Source: Calycina herbarum
Taxonomy: Eukaryota; Ascomycota; Leotiomycetes; Helotiales; Pezizellaceae
DNA length: 64,000 nt
Direction: 5' to 3'
Assembly (NCBI GenBank): GCA_001414485.1
Contig: LLEY01000145.1
Coordinates: 62,001 to 126,000, forward strand
Shown: one piece after another, positions 45,530 to 57,241 of the stretch
Numbering within the stretch: position 1 is the first letter of the stretch
Layout: each line of letters starts with the position of its first letter
Notes under the pieces: model-generated
Databases searched by the model: none
Told to the model about the DNA's origin: nothing
The model's input: the letters and a program-made list of their open reading frames with translations, nothing else
Program-made: the position numbers and the translations under genes

Positions 45530-45960
45530 AGTCACAATTCGCGGGTCTGTTGAGTGTCAGGTCAGGCTCGCTTAAGGGTGGTATAGGGGGAGTTGGAGAG
45601 GACGAGAAAAGTTACTCGAGAGAAGGATCGGGTTCTCTTGATGGCGTCCTTGACCTTGCAATGCGTCAGTCTTGATCTAAAAAAAGGGGAGGGAACAGGC
45701 CAAACATACTCTCTCAGCCGCGCATACACCTCTTTAATTCCTCGTTCGTAGTCAATAGCGGTTCCTCGCTGGTCAAACTCCTATGAAAGGTTAGGAGCCG
45801 CAATTGCGAGATCAAGAGAAAAGTAATGCGGAGGGGAGACTTACAACCGTGCCAACAACCTTCATAACATCCTCCCACAAAAGACCAAAAGCCTCCCCAT
45901 TGTACGAAAGCTTTGCGCTCCATCCCCGCATCTCCTTCCGCATCGTCACTGCTTTCTCGT
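45530..45960 (-). pseudogene. RING-gene-family relic cut by the repeat element
   Basis: Exons can be read at about 45960-45845 (VTMRKEMRGWSAKLSYNGEA, then FGLLWEDVMKVVGTV), 45780-45710 (EFDQRGTAIDYERGIKEVYA) and from 45675 (LTHCKVKDAIKRTRSF). The first two introns have consensus GTAAGT and GTATGT donors. The last exon runs into a stop and then directly into the (AAATCGC)n element. Assignment to the same family as the RING relics rests on position and strand only. Confidence 0.5.
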
Positions 45961-46038
45961 AATATCAGAGCTCCGAATCAATGAACCCCGAGTAACACGA
46001 GTTTCATCCTCCTCTCTCAACTCATCGATTCATTCCGA

Positions 46039-46640
46039 CTATCCACCAACTTTCTCTGGTATTGCCGCATGTCTCTCAAAACTTTCCACGAGTTGGACTG
46101 CCCCGCCAAAACAAGGGAAGGTCTCTGAGGACCAGAATCCTGGAGATGTAGTAAAAGTAACAGCCTCGGAGCGTTTCCGGACGAGATTCTCAGATTTTAT
46201 GCTTCTGGGTGCTAGGGGATAGGGGTTTTCGAAGTGTGAGCAAGATTCTTGTATGCAGTTATAGTTATGACTTCTTTCTTCGTAATGAAAATCTTCCTCT
46301 TCAGATGCCTCCGATCCTTCGGGGAGAGGGATTGATTTTGCCCGGGTTGGGCTCGTACGGGAGCACCGTCGGCTGTCCACTCTACTGCGCTCAAGTTAAC
46401 GCATTGTAGGAATAACAAAAGAAAGGTGGTGCCGGCCAGGTTCCCCTAAGGAACCGAGTCTGACGACATTCGGTATGTGATGGAGCAATCTTCCCATGCC
46501 TTGTAATGGTCCGGCAACATTCTCCTCCCTATCCCTGCCCCCGAGACCCATGCGCTCCACAAAATGCCTATATGGGCCCTTGATACGTGATACGATTTAT
46601 TTATCTTCTCAGATTTACCCAAGGATTGAATATTTGAACT
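46039..46640 (-). pseudogene. decayed coding fragments, unknown
   Basis: Minus-strand open fragments (PCFGGAVQLVESFERHAAIP; LSAVEWTADGAPVRAQPGQN) lie in different frames and lack a complete exon structure. Confidence 0.3.
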
Positions 46641-47129
46641 CCTCACAGAGTTCTAGGAGGACATTTAGCCGGCGCCATATTTTTCCCAGAGTTGAGAACT
46701 TGCCATAGGTGGCAAGGGTAAGATTTGCGGCTACGCCTCGGATATTGGGTGCAGCGTTGTCACTATGTGCAGTTGTCTTCATTTGGATCATCTGGTTGCA
46801 TGGGCCCTGGCATCGACTTCGTTTGTTGCCAAGATAGTTGGAGCCAGTTGGGGCAGCAACAAGAAAGGCGGAGCGATGAACGGGGAGCTAGGGGGTCCAA
46901 CAACTCCACCAGCGGGAAAGGGGGTATACAGTTCTGCCGACCATAAAGGTAACTACAGTTTGGTTGTAGGAGTAATCCCGAAGAGAGAAGTCGGAGAAAG
47001 CAGGCCATCAGAGGGTCTGCCATGGACACTTGATGGAAACCACCCAGAGTCGGTCGAGCTGGGTAGGGAAACATGCCAGGCATCTTCCAATTAGCCGGGT
47101 ATTGTTATGAGTCGATTTGACTGGAGAGT

Positions 47130-47816
47130 TCATAGGAGAAGGGGCGTTGTGTATGTGCCAGTTGGAGATTCGATATATTCGACGTCATCGTCGGCACTGC
47201 CAACTACAGTCTCCTCGAAGTAGCCTCCAAAGGTTGGCCGAGTGTTGTTTTCGACGCTTTGCATAACGCCAAACTCCTTCATAGTAGTGCTATTGTCAAC
47301 TGGCGAAAATTCATCTCCAACGCTATCATCGATTGCCATATTGTTCTCACTGGTACTACTTTCCTCATTCAACTTGGATTACTCCTGCTCCATCATCTTT
47401 CTAACATCTGGTCAACGCATGACTTGAGAATACACGCCACCGACCGATCTTGGCTGAAGAACATGAGTTGTCCTGACTGTTCCATTTTCAACAATGTTCC
47501 CAGCAGACTTCAAACTGGTCGTTCGGTTTTCATGCAGCTCTTGGAGAGCCAATCGTGGTGGTGGTGCATTATGGCTTCCTGTATTCTGCTGCCCAGAATT
47601 GGCATTTAATTGGGCAATCTGTACCATCCATTCTCCGAGTTTTCTACCATAGGCTTTGTCAGGCCAAGCACTTTTCAACGTCTACACTGAGAGACATCTG
47701 GTCGTGCAACTCTTTTGGGAGAAAAACGCCTAGAGTTGTTGGACTTCGTTGGTGTGATTGGCGGGGTGCTCTCTGATGAAGCTATCGTATGACTGAGGAG
47801 TGAATCTGGCAACCAT
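47130..47816 (-). pseudogene. RING-gene-family relic B with multiple stops
   Basis: One frame runs from ATG 47816 (MVARFTPQSYDSFIREHPAN) to 47130 but is interrupted by stops near 47731 and 47692, at 47412 and at about 47385. It contains DKAYGRKLGEWMVQIAQ, which matches DKQYGRKLGEWMVHIAQ of the relic at 50.1 kb, and ends in an acidic region with SENNMAIDDSVGDEF. The RING motif itself is not present in this copy. Confidence 0.6.
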
Positions 47817-48055
47817 TGGGAACCGGTGGCACCACACCTAGATTGCCTCCTACCCCGAAACTGCCTCTAACTCCTAACCGCGAACGTTGGCGAGCACAAC
47901 TACGAAAGTTGAATAATAAGATTATTACTCTCATGATAGCGCTTTTCTTATTAGTTCTCGAAGTTAACGCCAGCTGGAATATATTTGATGCCATCAAAAT
48001 GTTCGTTTTCTTTGATAGTAAAGGCGATAGTGTCATTGCAACTCCCGGATTGTCC

Positions 48056-48091
48056 GAGTGAGAATTTGGTGTTATGAGCCATTTGAGGGCT
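48056..48091. repeat. 36-bp repeat, copy 1
   Basis: Matches 57206-57241 with one mismatch; core TTGGTGTTATGAGCCATTTG. Same orientation, 9.15 kb apart. Confidence 0.85.
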
Positions 48092-49399
48092 TTTTTCTAT
48101 TTCCTACATCTCATTCGTGCTTCCTGTGCATAGTCCCGCGCCATTCACCGGGAGGCAAGCAGCGTGCTCCAGCGTGGTAGAGGCATTCTTCCAGTGCTCA
48201 TTAGCGCACCCTAGCCTGATCCTAGGGTCCGGAGTGGTGTATAGATACTGAACAACACTGAAGGATCCTTAATCGTCATCGGAAATCCAAGTCATTCACT
48301 GTCTCATCGATCTTAATGCAACCCCATACCCCACTTGCCAGAACGCCGGCCATCTTTGGTTGGTGAGGAGCGCTTGCAGACCCATGTGTACGAGGACGTG
48401 AATTGTGTTCTATGGGCTGTTATATATAACGAGGAGGCGTTTGTGAGATGGTTACCTTTTTTGCCCTTCTGCACGAATTTGAACCCCGCTGACTTGAGAG
48501 ACTACTTCGCTCCGCACTTTCCGTGCTTATACTTGCATCCCATTTGCGTGAATGCACATCAAAGTACACTCTTCCAACGCTTTTGGTGGAGGACTGAACG
48601 GAAACGCAAGTCAGCTCGAGGCGACGGAGAATATGTACTGCAGAAGGTGGCTTAAAATCAGCTAGACCAGATGGGGCCTCTGCGATGGCCAAGCGATCTA
48701 GGTAGTAAACGCCAAAGCCTTCATCAAAACCTGGAGTTCCCGGAGTAATGTTTCGCCATGAGAGCTGACTTGATGGTTCAACTAATGATTGGTTTCCCAG
48801 GCGATTCTCAGTGTGAGTACGAGTAAAGCGATAAACTTCTTGCGGTGGAGGCTTGCGCGAAAAAAAGATTCAATTCATCGCCACCCCCGAAAAAAACCAA
48901 CTGAAGAGGACTACTCTTCTGGCGGAAAGAAGGAGGCACTCATGACCCTGTTTCACAACAATGGAAATTGGCCCCGAGGGGTTGGTCTTATGAAGCTCAT
49001 TGGGTTGATGGTTCCAGCAGCAGGTGGATGTGGCACAGTGTATTGGTTGACGACTCTTGCAGCAGCTGGTTTATCTAGTGAGCCATCGGCGAAGACATCA
49101 CATTCGGATGAAGTTCCTTGGACAAATGGTCTGTGGGCAAACCGAGTGTAATGGGAAATCTGGCGATTGAAAAACGTGAACTATTAAGAGGAGTTAGTGA
49201 GCCAAGGTTCAAACAAAGATCAAGAAACCAGGGGAGATGGAACCAGGTCAAGGCCTCCAACTATGTGGGCGAGTCCCAGAGGGTGCAATGATCGGGTTGC
49301 AGGGTACTGTGCAGCCGGGTGGGAAAGGGAGGAAAAAGAAACTTACTATCGTTTGTGAGAGATTGTTAGAGCAATTCAATTCATAAGGTCAGCGGACTG

Positions 49400-50512
49400 G
49401 CGATTAACCCGCGCCCCGGGAGATCCATTTCTTCGTTGTTTTTTGAAACCGATTTAGGGGCCCATTCTTGATTGCTTGTAGCATGAGGTATCTTGGGTTT
49501 CGGGACGAGACACATAAATTCCCAATCCCATATGTGAATATTGTAGGTGGCGATCGTAGGAAGACTCGAACGCCCGTGGATCCATTTGCCGCATAAATCT
49601 TCTCGCATCTCCGCCGTGCAGCTTCCTCCAGTATTCTTCGATGTCGAACTTTGCGTGACCTAATTACCAAAGAGTCGACGTGGGACTAGATTGGAATAAG
49701 GTTAGCAAACTCGTATTTCCAAAAAGAGAGATCCACCTTTCGTTCTCGAGAGAAAGAAGAAAATCGTTCCTCTTACCTGTATTTGCATCCCCTTTGAGCG
49801 AATGCGCAAACACTCTCATGGATTCACTTATCACGGCGTTGCGGAGGTGGGTTGAAAGTGGAAGATTGCGCAATGATGGAATCAATATGTGACTAAACTT
49901 AGAGTCAACAAAGTTGTATTTCCAAAAGCAGACATAGACTATTCATTAACGAGGGGAAAAGGAGAATTCGCACAACTTACTTGAGTATCTCTCATTCCGA
50001 GACCCATGGCTTCATAATTCAAAGTCTTGATCACCTATGCTTGTCAATTGAAAAGATATATCAAAAAGAGAGTATATATCTTACCACCTGAGATACCATG
50101 ATCTCCTGGGCACTCGAATTTGAGCTATATGTACCATCCATTCTCCAAGTTTTCTGCCATACTGTTTATCAAGATCATGTTTCCTACAATCCGGGCACTT
50201 TTCCACCACATCACCCTGAGCAAGGGCTGGTGGTGGCGGGGTGGTGAAAGCTTGTACTGGTGCCATAGTGTGGTCGCGTAATGAGAACTTCAATTCAAAT
50301 CTTCATATGGGGCAAGTTGGGTTTCCGGGCGTTGATTCATGCCATTGCTCAATGCATTTCTTCCCAAAATAATTGCCACAAGGTGTTTGGTGATGGATCC
50401 CTCTGTATGTCTGGTGACATAACAATAGGTAGGCATGCTCCAGTTGGATTTCGGGTTCCCGACCTATGGCAGGGGCAAGAGAGGACAGAAGAACTGCGGC
50501 TTGTGAGCCCAT
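49400..50512 (-). pseudogene. RING-finger gene relic A
   Basis: The RING part reads PCGNYFGKKCIEQWHESTPG then TCPI, followed by TGA (50305-50303) where the last zinc-ligand Cys of CPxC would be. The first cysteine pair is in another frame (TYCYVTRHTEGSITKHL), so a small deletion near 50395 also shifts the frame. After the TGA the same frame continues through ALAQGDVVEKCPDCRKHDLD and YGRKLGEWMVHIAQ. An exon of 18 codons (50034-49981: VIKTLNYEAMGLGMRDTQ) has perfect splice sites. Further exons lie at 49.9-49.4 kb (ESMRVFAHSLKGDANTG; EEAARRRCEKIYAANGST). RING proteins are E3 ubiquitin ligases; this copy cannot encode one. Confidence 0.65.
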
Positions 50513-52231
50513 GAAGGGGGAGTTACCACGTGAGGGGCAATGCCATCCAAAAGCGGGAGCCTATTCTGATTGCTCTGCGGTACTGTAATTGTAGGTAGGT
50601 AGGTGAATTTCATGAAGACCCCGCAGCTGACTAACTACCCAATAATTTCTTTTTCATGATCAACCCCCAAGGTGCCCAATTGACAACCTCGACTCCAAAT
50701 CGTGAAATTTGGTGAGTTTTGGGACAGGAATATAAGTAGTCACAAGGGAGACTTTTGACTGTTTTTGTACCTGGTGTTCTGGAAGCGGGATGCCCTCGGC
50801 AGCTCTTCCCAGCCAAAGTCATGATGATTACGCTACCTTCCTTCGCCTCCTCTCGATTCCCTGGTGAAGCCCCGTGGTATCTTGGGAAGCCAGGCTGGAC
50901 TTCAAGGCCTTAGCAGTCAAATCCAATTGAACCACGCAGCCTGATTTGTCCTTGCTCTTCTTCCAATCTATCCATTTTTCGCGAGGAGATCGGCGACAGA
51001 GAAAAAGGCGTTGAGAGAAGGTATTCGTAGAATGTAAATGGAGGCCTGTATTCTTCCATATTGAGACCTTCGAAGATGGCGAATCGGATGTTGGGGAGGT
51101 GTGCGAAGGTTTTGCACAGGAATTGAGTTGTGAGAAGGTATTCGATTGGCGTTGATTGTGGAGTAGGTGGCGGAGAGCGAGAATGGGTCGGAAGTCCAAG
51201 GTTGTTATCAAGTTACAGGATTATTGCCCGACGGGGTCTTGTGAAGGTGGTCATGAAACGAGCAGACTTGCCAATTGTTCCATCCTTTATGGACTTTCTC
51301 GGGCGAAAACGGGCAAACGGTGCAAGAGTTGAAAGCGAGTCTTCTTTCAAGTGGCGCCTTTAGCATTTTTGGCATGTTTGAGGGGTTTCTGCGAGTGCAG
51401 TTCACGACAGTGGTGGAGATAGCAGGATTAAAATAGTATTCTTGAAAGAGAAGTTAGCCGAGTACTCATTGTCAAGAAGGGGTTCCGCAAAAAGGGGAGG
51501 AATCAAAAGTATCGCAGACACTTACCCAAGATCGATATGCTTCCGGCAAGTTGGAAGTATACACCTGCTCGTCGGGAGGTCATTGCTTGTCTTTGGTATT
51601 CAGGTCGGGTGCCCAGCTTCGTGGTCTTCATCATTCCCAGCTCATCGTATAGCTTCTTTGTAGGGTCGGCGTTGCAAAGAAATGCATTTCGTTTCTTCGT
51701 TCCTTGTGAATCAGCAATTCCAGTTTTTTTTCATAGATAGCAATCGATTATGGCTGCCAAGAAATAGCTGGTCGTTGCTGCTAGGTGCTGGGGACCCGTG
51801 TTATATTTTTCTGGGATTGTAGAAACATTTGGAGGAGGTTGACCAAAGGGCTTCTCCATGGGTTTAACCTCTTGCCGGAACCCCTACTGCTCCAATCGCA
51901 TAGAGAATGAATTAAGATGAGGAGTGAATGGTGAGACTGCTGTAGATGTTGCACAAGTATTTTGAAGTTGCCCATGGCGCAAGCAACAACTCCGGTGACA
52001 TCCAAATATTCCAGCAGCAAGCAGAGGACTTTTCGCATATAGACTGCCAATAATGTTAGTGAGGAGACTCTAGTGCCGCGCTGTTGCGTATTTCTTGAAG
52101 CCTTCGAGTACGTTTCGTTGTTGGTCGTCTTGAGCGTCTCCGGCCGCGGCAACTTCTTCAAGTGGGATGGCCTGAAACTAATTATAATTAGCACTCTATC
52201 TTGAGAAATCAACGATAATCGACTGAACTTA

Positions 52232-52669
52232 CTAGGATACCAGCTCAACCGCCAACTTCTTCTGCGTCTCTCTTAACATCCGCCTTCCTATCCCTGCTTC
52301 TAAGAATGGCTCGAGACACCTTCTTCCAGATTTTGGATTGCTGAAACTATTGTCGGTCTCCACAGAAAAGCCAAGCCATGTGTCGATCACCAAGATCTTT
52401 GGAAAGTAGTAGGGCAGGACAAGGGGCATTACAAAGTGTTTGCGAGAATCCTCCTGTGAAATAAGAAGCATGACGTGCGTATGTGAAACTGCCTGGGGGC
52501 GCCAGTCGCTCCACAAAGGTATTCCCTCCATCTTTATGGGGGGCCCTACTGCCTGGATTAGTTGTTTCCCTCTATTTTGAGTGGAAAAATTGTCAACAAC
52601 ACCTACTCTTTGCTTATAGCTTACTCTTTGCTTATAGTCGCCAGTAATCTCCTTGCGGTGCTGTTTCAC
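52232..52669 (-). pseudogene. open coding fragment, unknown
   Basis: A 145-codon frame with protein-like composition: LWSDWRPQAVSHTHVMLLIS, then LVLPYYFPKILVIDTWLGFS and SFSNPKSGRRCLEPF. A second decayed copy of SNPKPGRSCLEP lies 550 bp away (52902-52859). No good start or splice context, so it is probably a fragment of a larger duplicated gene. Confidence 0.4.
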
Positions 52670-52858
52670 AGATTAGAATATGAGCTTATTATTAGGACGG
52701 AATTGGCATATACACTGGTTTATCTATATGAAAATAGACACAGTTGCTTGGAAAGTTCTCGTTTTTTCCCGCAAGTTCGCTTGGAGTCGTTCGGGGAGTG
52801 TCGAAAGACAAATTCTCGGCGTGGAATTCTCTTTGTATTTGCAAAAGCACGTCTTTAT

Positions 52859-52902
52859 GGGCTCGAGACAACTTCTTCCGGGTTTTGGGTTACTAAAACA
52901 AT
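52859..52902 (-). repeat. second copy of the SNPK-GR-CLEP segment
   Basis: Matches 52351-52308 (about 85 percent by eye), same strand, about 550 bp apart: a local duplication followed by decay. Confidence 0.6.
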
Positions 52903-53241
52903 CCCTATAAACAACATCCCAGTCCGTCCGAAATTGGTTTCCTCCTCAACACCCTATGGCTGGTATTGTGGAGGTGGTGATTGGTTGTCCTGGTTTTTCG
53001 CGATCCAGATGTAGTAGTGTGCCAAACCATGGTGGTATTCACGGGTGGCACAGTGCAAGCTCCTGAGTAACACGTTAGCTATCTTTCTATGAAGGTGTAG
53101 TGGTATTTACCATCCCGGATAGTGGCCCATGAGTCTGGTGAAGGTGCCGATCATGACCTGGGAGCCAGTCGCGATCTCAACGTTTGCCTCTGGGAGGGCT
53201 TCTCTGGTGACGGGCAATCCGGGCTCGTTCTCCAGCGTCCT

Positions 53242-53560
53242 TCATCTCCTCATCAGCAGCTTCAACCTCTGGGGCATCAACTTCCTCATCAGACTCGGCA
53301 ACCTTCTTCTTGGATTTTGCTGGTGCCTTTGCGGTCTTCTTGACCGGAGTCTTCTTGGCGGCAGGCTCCTTCTTGGTCTTTGTGACCTTGGATTTGACGG
53401 GGGATGTTGGTTTCCACCTCTATTTACTGTAGAGGCTCTTAGAACTTGATCAGTTTTCGTCTTAAAAGTGTGAAGACAAAAGTTTGACGGGGGTGGTTGG
53501 CTTAGTAGAAGCGGCGCCAGCAGAGCTACCAGCTGCTCCCTTACCACCACTGGTGGAACT
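53242..53560 (-). pseudogene. Lys/Ala-rich nuclear-type tail with a 90-bp insertion
   Basis: Minus strand reads GKGAAGSSAGAASTKPTTPVK, is interrupted, then resumes KSKVTKTKKEPAAKKTPVKK and an acidic ESDEEVDAPEVEAADEE. It resembles 43620-43860. The interruption (53482-53404) is flanked by an 11-bp direct repeat. Confidence 0.55.
53393..53493. mobile_element. small insertion flanked by 11-bp direct repeats
   Basis: TTTGACGGGGG occurs at 53393-53403 and 53483-53493. The 79 bp between contain a 24-nt word (53440-53463) found again at 56079-56102 and can form a partial hairpin (TTTTCGTCTT / GAAGACAAAAG). The sister copy at 43.7 kb lacks the insert. Confidence 0.6.
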
Positions 53561-54479
53561 GAAGGGAAGAAAGCGAACGCACAGTTTTCTGACCTCTGGG
53601 GCGGTTGTGGTGCCTGGCACGAAAAAAGGAACGGCGACAATCCATCCCTGATCTAGGACTATATTTTGGGTCTAACAAGACATAGGTTGAGGGAGTGGGA
53701 GTGGGTAGTGCGCGGGGGGTCGGTATGATACAAACAGAGGAGTCCACTGTGAGCCCCCAGTAAAGGAGTTGCTCCGCTGAACGAGGATGCCTCGATGATC
53801 GTTAACTGTCATCAAATGGCGGATCTGGACAAGGAAGCAGTATACTAACCGATGATGGCATTCCGCAACGCTTCTGGTAGTGCCGTCGAAGTACGAGCTG
53901 AAAAGGGGGAGCTCGGCTCATTGCGACGAGGAAGACACTTGAAGACTTTGATCGCGGTGATGGATATTGGCTAATGAGACTTAAAGAGGGTATCCACGAT
54001 CGTGGAAGAGCGATTTGAGTATGAGGAGGAGGCGGATTGAGTCGCAGATGGGGAGAAATCGAGTTGATGTATGAAGGGAGCCAACAAAGAGGATGACAGA
54101 TCAAAAAGGAGATGGAAAGTAGGATTGCGACAGATCTATTGATGGTGAACATGGATGACCTAAAGAGGAGAAGGAAGCTCAAGCCTTGTCGGGGTTTTCC
54201 AAATTTGGTGGTTTGTGGGTTGCTTAGTCGACATTGCTTAGTCGACAAGGCAGAGAGAGATAGCCTTCTTAGACAGCCTTGCCTGTGTCTTTTCCAATTT
54301 CCATTTGGGTTTCCTGCACAACTCAAACCAAAATCGCTGGGAAGCCACAAAGATTCAACGCTTGGTTGTGAGGTGTTGTTTCCACTCTCCCCTCCTTCTA
54401 CCTCTTTCACGTGATCCAGATTTCACAACTCCACCTGCGCAATGAAATTGAGCGTTCAAATTTGCGGGCATCTTTGTGC

Positions 54480-54720
54480 TTCTGAAAGATTCAATAGAAT
54501 TAGTTTAGTTTTAAAATTGATCAAAGTAATCTAATATGCGAGACCTCTTGTTTAATTATATTACATAAATATTCTCTACATACAGAGTATCCGTCTTATA
54601 CTCTATACTTTTAAACATCCTAGAACTTTATTTACTTAATTCAATCAACCTAAATATTCTTAAATAATGTAGTTTAACAGTTGAGAGGACTCGACTTACT
54701 CCGTAAACATCTAAAGTGGC
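54480..54720. other. AT-rich island
   Basis: TA-rich sequence without coding potential, like the islands at 1-670 and 25200-25660. Confidence 0.5.
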
Positions 54721-55405
54721 AATGTAATTGGTCATGTCTATAGTTGGCGAATCAATAGCAAGAATTCGTGACTGTATGTCTCTTCGTGGTTTCCCTTCCA
54801 CGATTAGCCCTATACTTATAGGAGAATAAGGTCGTTTGGGATAATTAAATTGTATGTTTGAGTTTTGGTCGAACGGTAGAGCAGAGGGATTTTACTCTTG
54901 GTCAGTTACGAATTCCTGCACCCCTGGTGAAGGACACCGGGCTTTGCTTGTCCATCAATTCCATGGAGCTTTTAACTTTCAGCGGGGGAAACAATGAACT
55001 ATTTTCATTCGTGTCTGGTGCAACTACCATATAAAGTTATCTCTTTCCAATACTTCCCCAATTCATAATGCTCCAAACAGCAGTTTCTAGTCTTCATCAA
55101 GGCTTCACAGTTATCACAGCAGTAGACAGCAAAGCAAATCAAAGTAGGTTCAATTACTGACAGACAACCTAATGTATCTCGTGGCCTACGTACAATAGAC
55201 TTTCCATTCCCCTATTCATTATCCCGAACTTTTAGTGTGTAGCAAGTATGGAGCAAAGTGTGTTGAATCATCCCAGATCAGTGCTGAGGAAAGTAGAAGG
55301 CGTACATCAAACAAATGGTGTTGCATTATTGTGCAAGCATGTGGAGAAAGAATTGCCACTGTTTCAAGTTAGTATTGATCATTTGTGAGAGGGAGGAAAA
55401 TTAAC
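54721..55405. other. intergenic region
   Basis: No supportable gene. A tRNA-like D-arm/T-arm resemblance near 54870-54930 was considered and rejected. Confidence 0.4.
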
Positions 55406-56060
55406 TTACACGAGATTGAGTATCCAGCCATCATCACAACCTTCGGTTTCTTCCACCTGGAACGAGCGCTGGCGTATTGGCATTAAATGTTCGGGTGGAG
55501 AACGAGAAGGTGATGCCATCGGAACAAAAGTTGCTGAATGTGCGTTGAATCCAAAAGCGGGTGTCTGCAAGAAGTGGCTAGGAATAGCAGGGACGACGAC
55601 GTTGCCGTTCAAGCCAGCCGCCCAGTCGCTCAAGGCGAGCCGACGAACATCATCACTGGCAATTGCCAGTCGTAAAGCTGTCGCATTTTCCCAAGGTATA
55701 TTCTCTCGGCCAAATGGACGAGCCTTCAGCTCACACGGGTCCTTGCCGGGCTTTAGGATCTGGATGCGTTGCGGGAGAAGCTCCAGCATACCCATTTGGG
55801 CACTGAATTGAGTCTTATCATGGTGACAAGCTTGATTGCTATCGTGTTTGCGAAGTGGGGTGTGTTTATACTCAGCAAGTTCTTTGAGCTTTTTCACCTT
55901 TTCTTCATCGCCACCTTCCTTGATAAGCTTCTCGAGGTCGATTTTAGCTTGACGTCGTATTTCGACCTCTACTTTGCGATATTTCCCAGAACCACGAACG
56001 GTGACGTCGACTAAACTCTCCTTGCGATCCTCGACCTCATCAATCCAAAGTATGGTTCTG
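55406..56060 (-). pseudogene. open coding segment, unknown, no start
   Basis: A minus-strand frame stays open for about 215 codons with protein-like composition: TILWIDEVEDRKESLVDVTV, then EVEIRRQAKIDLEKLIKEGG, EEKVKKLKELAEYKHTPL and PWENATALRLAIASDDVRRL. It lacks an ATG near its beginning; an AATCTC/GTGTAAGT donor sits at its end. It is probably an internal exon of a lost gene. No family recognised. Confidence 0.4.
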
Positions 56061-56078
56061 GGGAGGAGTAGATACTCC

Positions 56079-56102
56079 TAGAACTTGATCAGTTTTCGTC
56101 TT
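56079..56102 (+). repeat. 24-nt word shared with the 53.4-kb insertion
   Basis: Identical to 53440-53463; contains GAACTTGATCAGTTTTCG. Confidence 0.8.
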
Positions 56103-56671
56103 TTCCTATCGCTCCGCAGGTGGACTTCCGAGATGGTTTCCAACCGAGTACGCGCGACGGTACCAATATGGGTACAGTGATTTTCTGGAAACATCCGTAC
56201 AAGGAGTGGTCATTGGGATTTGGGTATTTACTAAGCTTGCCGACACCGTTAAAACACCAATCATTGCCCCATCGGATCAAATCAAACTCAACTAGGGAGA
56301 GGCTTGTACTCGCAAACCATCTGGGTGAAAGCTTATGATCTCTACCCGCCACGCCCGTTGAAACAGTAATCAACCCCATAGGCGAACTTGAAAGCCCCAA
56401 AAGGGGAATATGGCTCTTCTGCTGGCTGGAGAACTGGATACACCCATACCTTCAAGGTTTGATAGTGCGCCAAGGTAGAATCCCGCAAGTTAGTTTCGAG
56501 GGGCGGGCGTCATCATGACTGTATTGAGAGTTGAGCGGTTGGGTGGGGTTGGTGGAGTAGACTCAGCAACTGTATGTTGCGAAGACATGATTGATTGGGC
56601 GCTCACAAAGCTCTTTGTTTCTTGCTGAGTTCCCATGTTAACCCAGCTATCAGGACGAGCTTTCATTTTCG

Positions 56672-56977
56672 TTAGAGCTCGGAAAATGCTGAGTTGGAAA
56701 CAGCAGCAGGTCTCCTCTGAGTGGTTGGAAAGACGGTCGTCATTGGTTCTAGTCCATAAAGTAGTTCGCCATCTCGATCATCGCACCACGGCAATATCTC
56801 GAAATCGATTTCGAAAGTTTCGCGACTACCGACGATGGGAGTCCATTGTGGCTCAAACTTGAGTGCCAACTCATATGGATGGGCTGCATAACGATTCCAG
56901 TCATAGCTGGTGCAGGAGAGGACCATGTTTTGCAAGTTGACTAACTCAGTAACCCCGAAAACGCATGACCTCCCCAC
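56672..56977 (-). pseudogene. open coding fragment, unknown
   Basis: A 101-codon minus-strand frame, NMVLSCTSYDWNRYAAHPYE then FEPQWTPIVGSRETFEIDFE, is protein-like but lacks splice context. It is probably another relic of the decayed cluster. Confidence 0.3.
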
Positions 56978-57205
56978 TAGAAGTGTTGCAGAGCCTGCTT
57001 TCTAGCGCACCCAGTCTCAACATCCTCGTCTGAGAGGTCTACACTATCCCAGTCGTCTAAATCGGTATCATCATCCAAATCCGACGGGGTATCATTGTAG
57101 ATGGAGCAGACCAGCAACATCGCAATCCCGTAGGATGACGGACGCGATATGGTGAAAGAGAGGAAATTTCAAAAAGTGTAACCTCTCCCTCAGTGATTAT
57201 GGCCT

Positions 57206-57241
57206 GAGTGTGAATTTGGTGTTATGAGCCATTTGAGGGCT
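57206..57241. repeat. 36-bp repeat, copy 2
   Basis: Matches 48056-48091 with one mismatch, same orientation. Confidence 0.85.

Noticed and set aside
47696..47816. Intact RING gene at 47 kb
   Set aside because: The frame from ATG 47816 meets a stop after 28 codons and further stops downstream, and no RING cysteines are found.
54870..54935. tRNA-like sequence (GGTCGAACGGTAGAGC followed by a T-arm-like ACGAATTCCTGC)
   Set aside because: The acceptor and anticodon stems do not pair and the T-arm has an extra base, so I cannot support a tRNA gene or even a clear tRNA relic.
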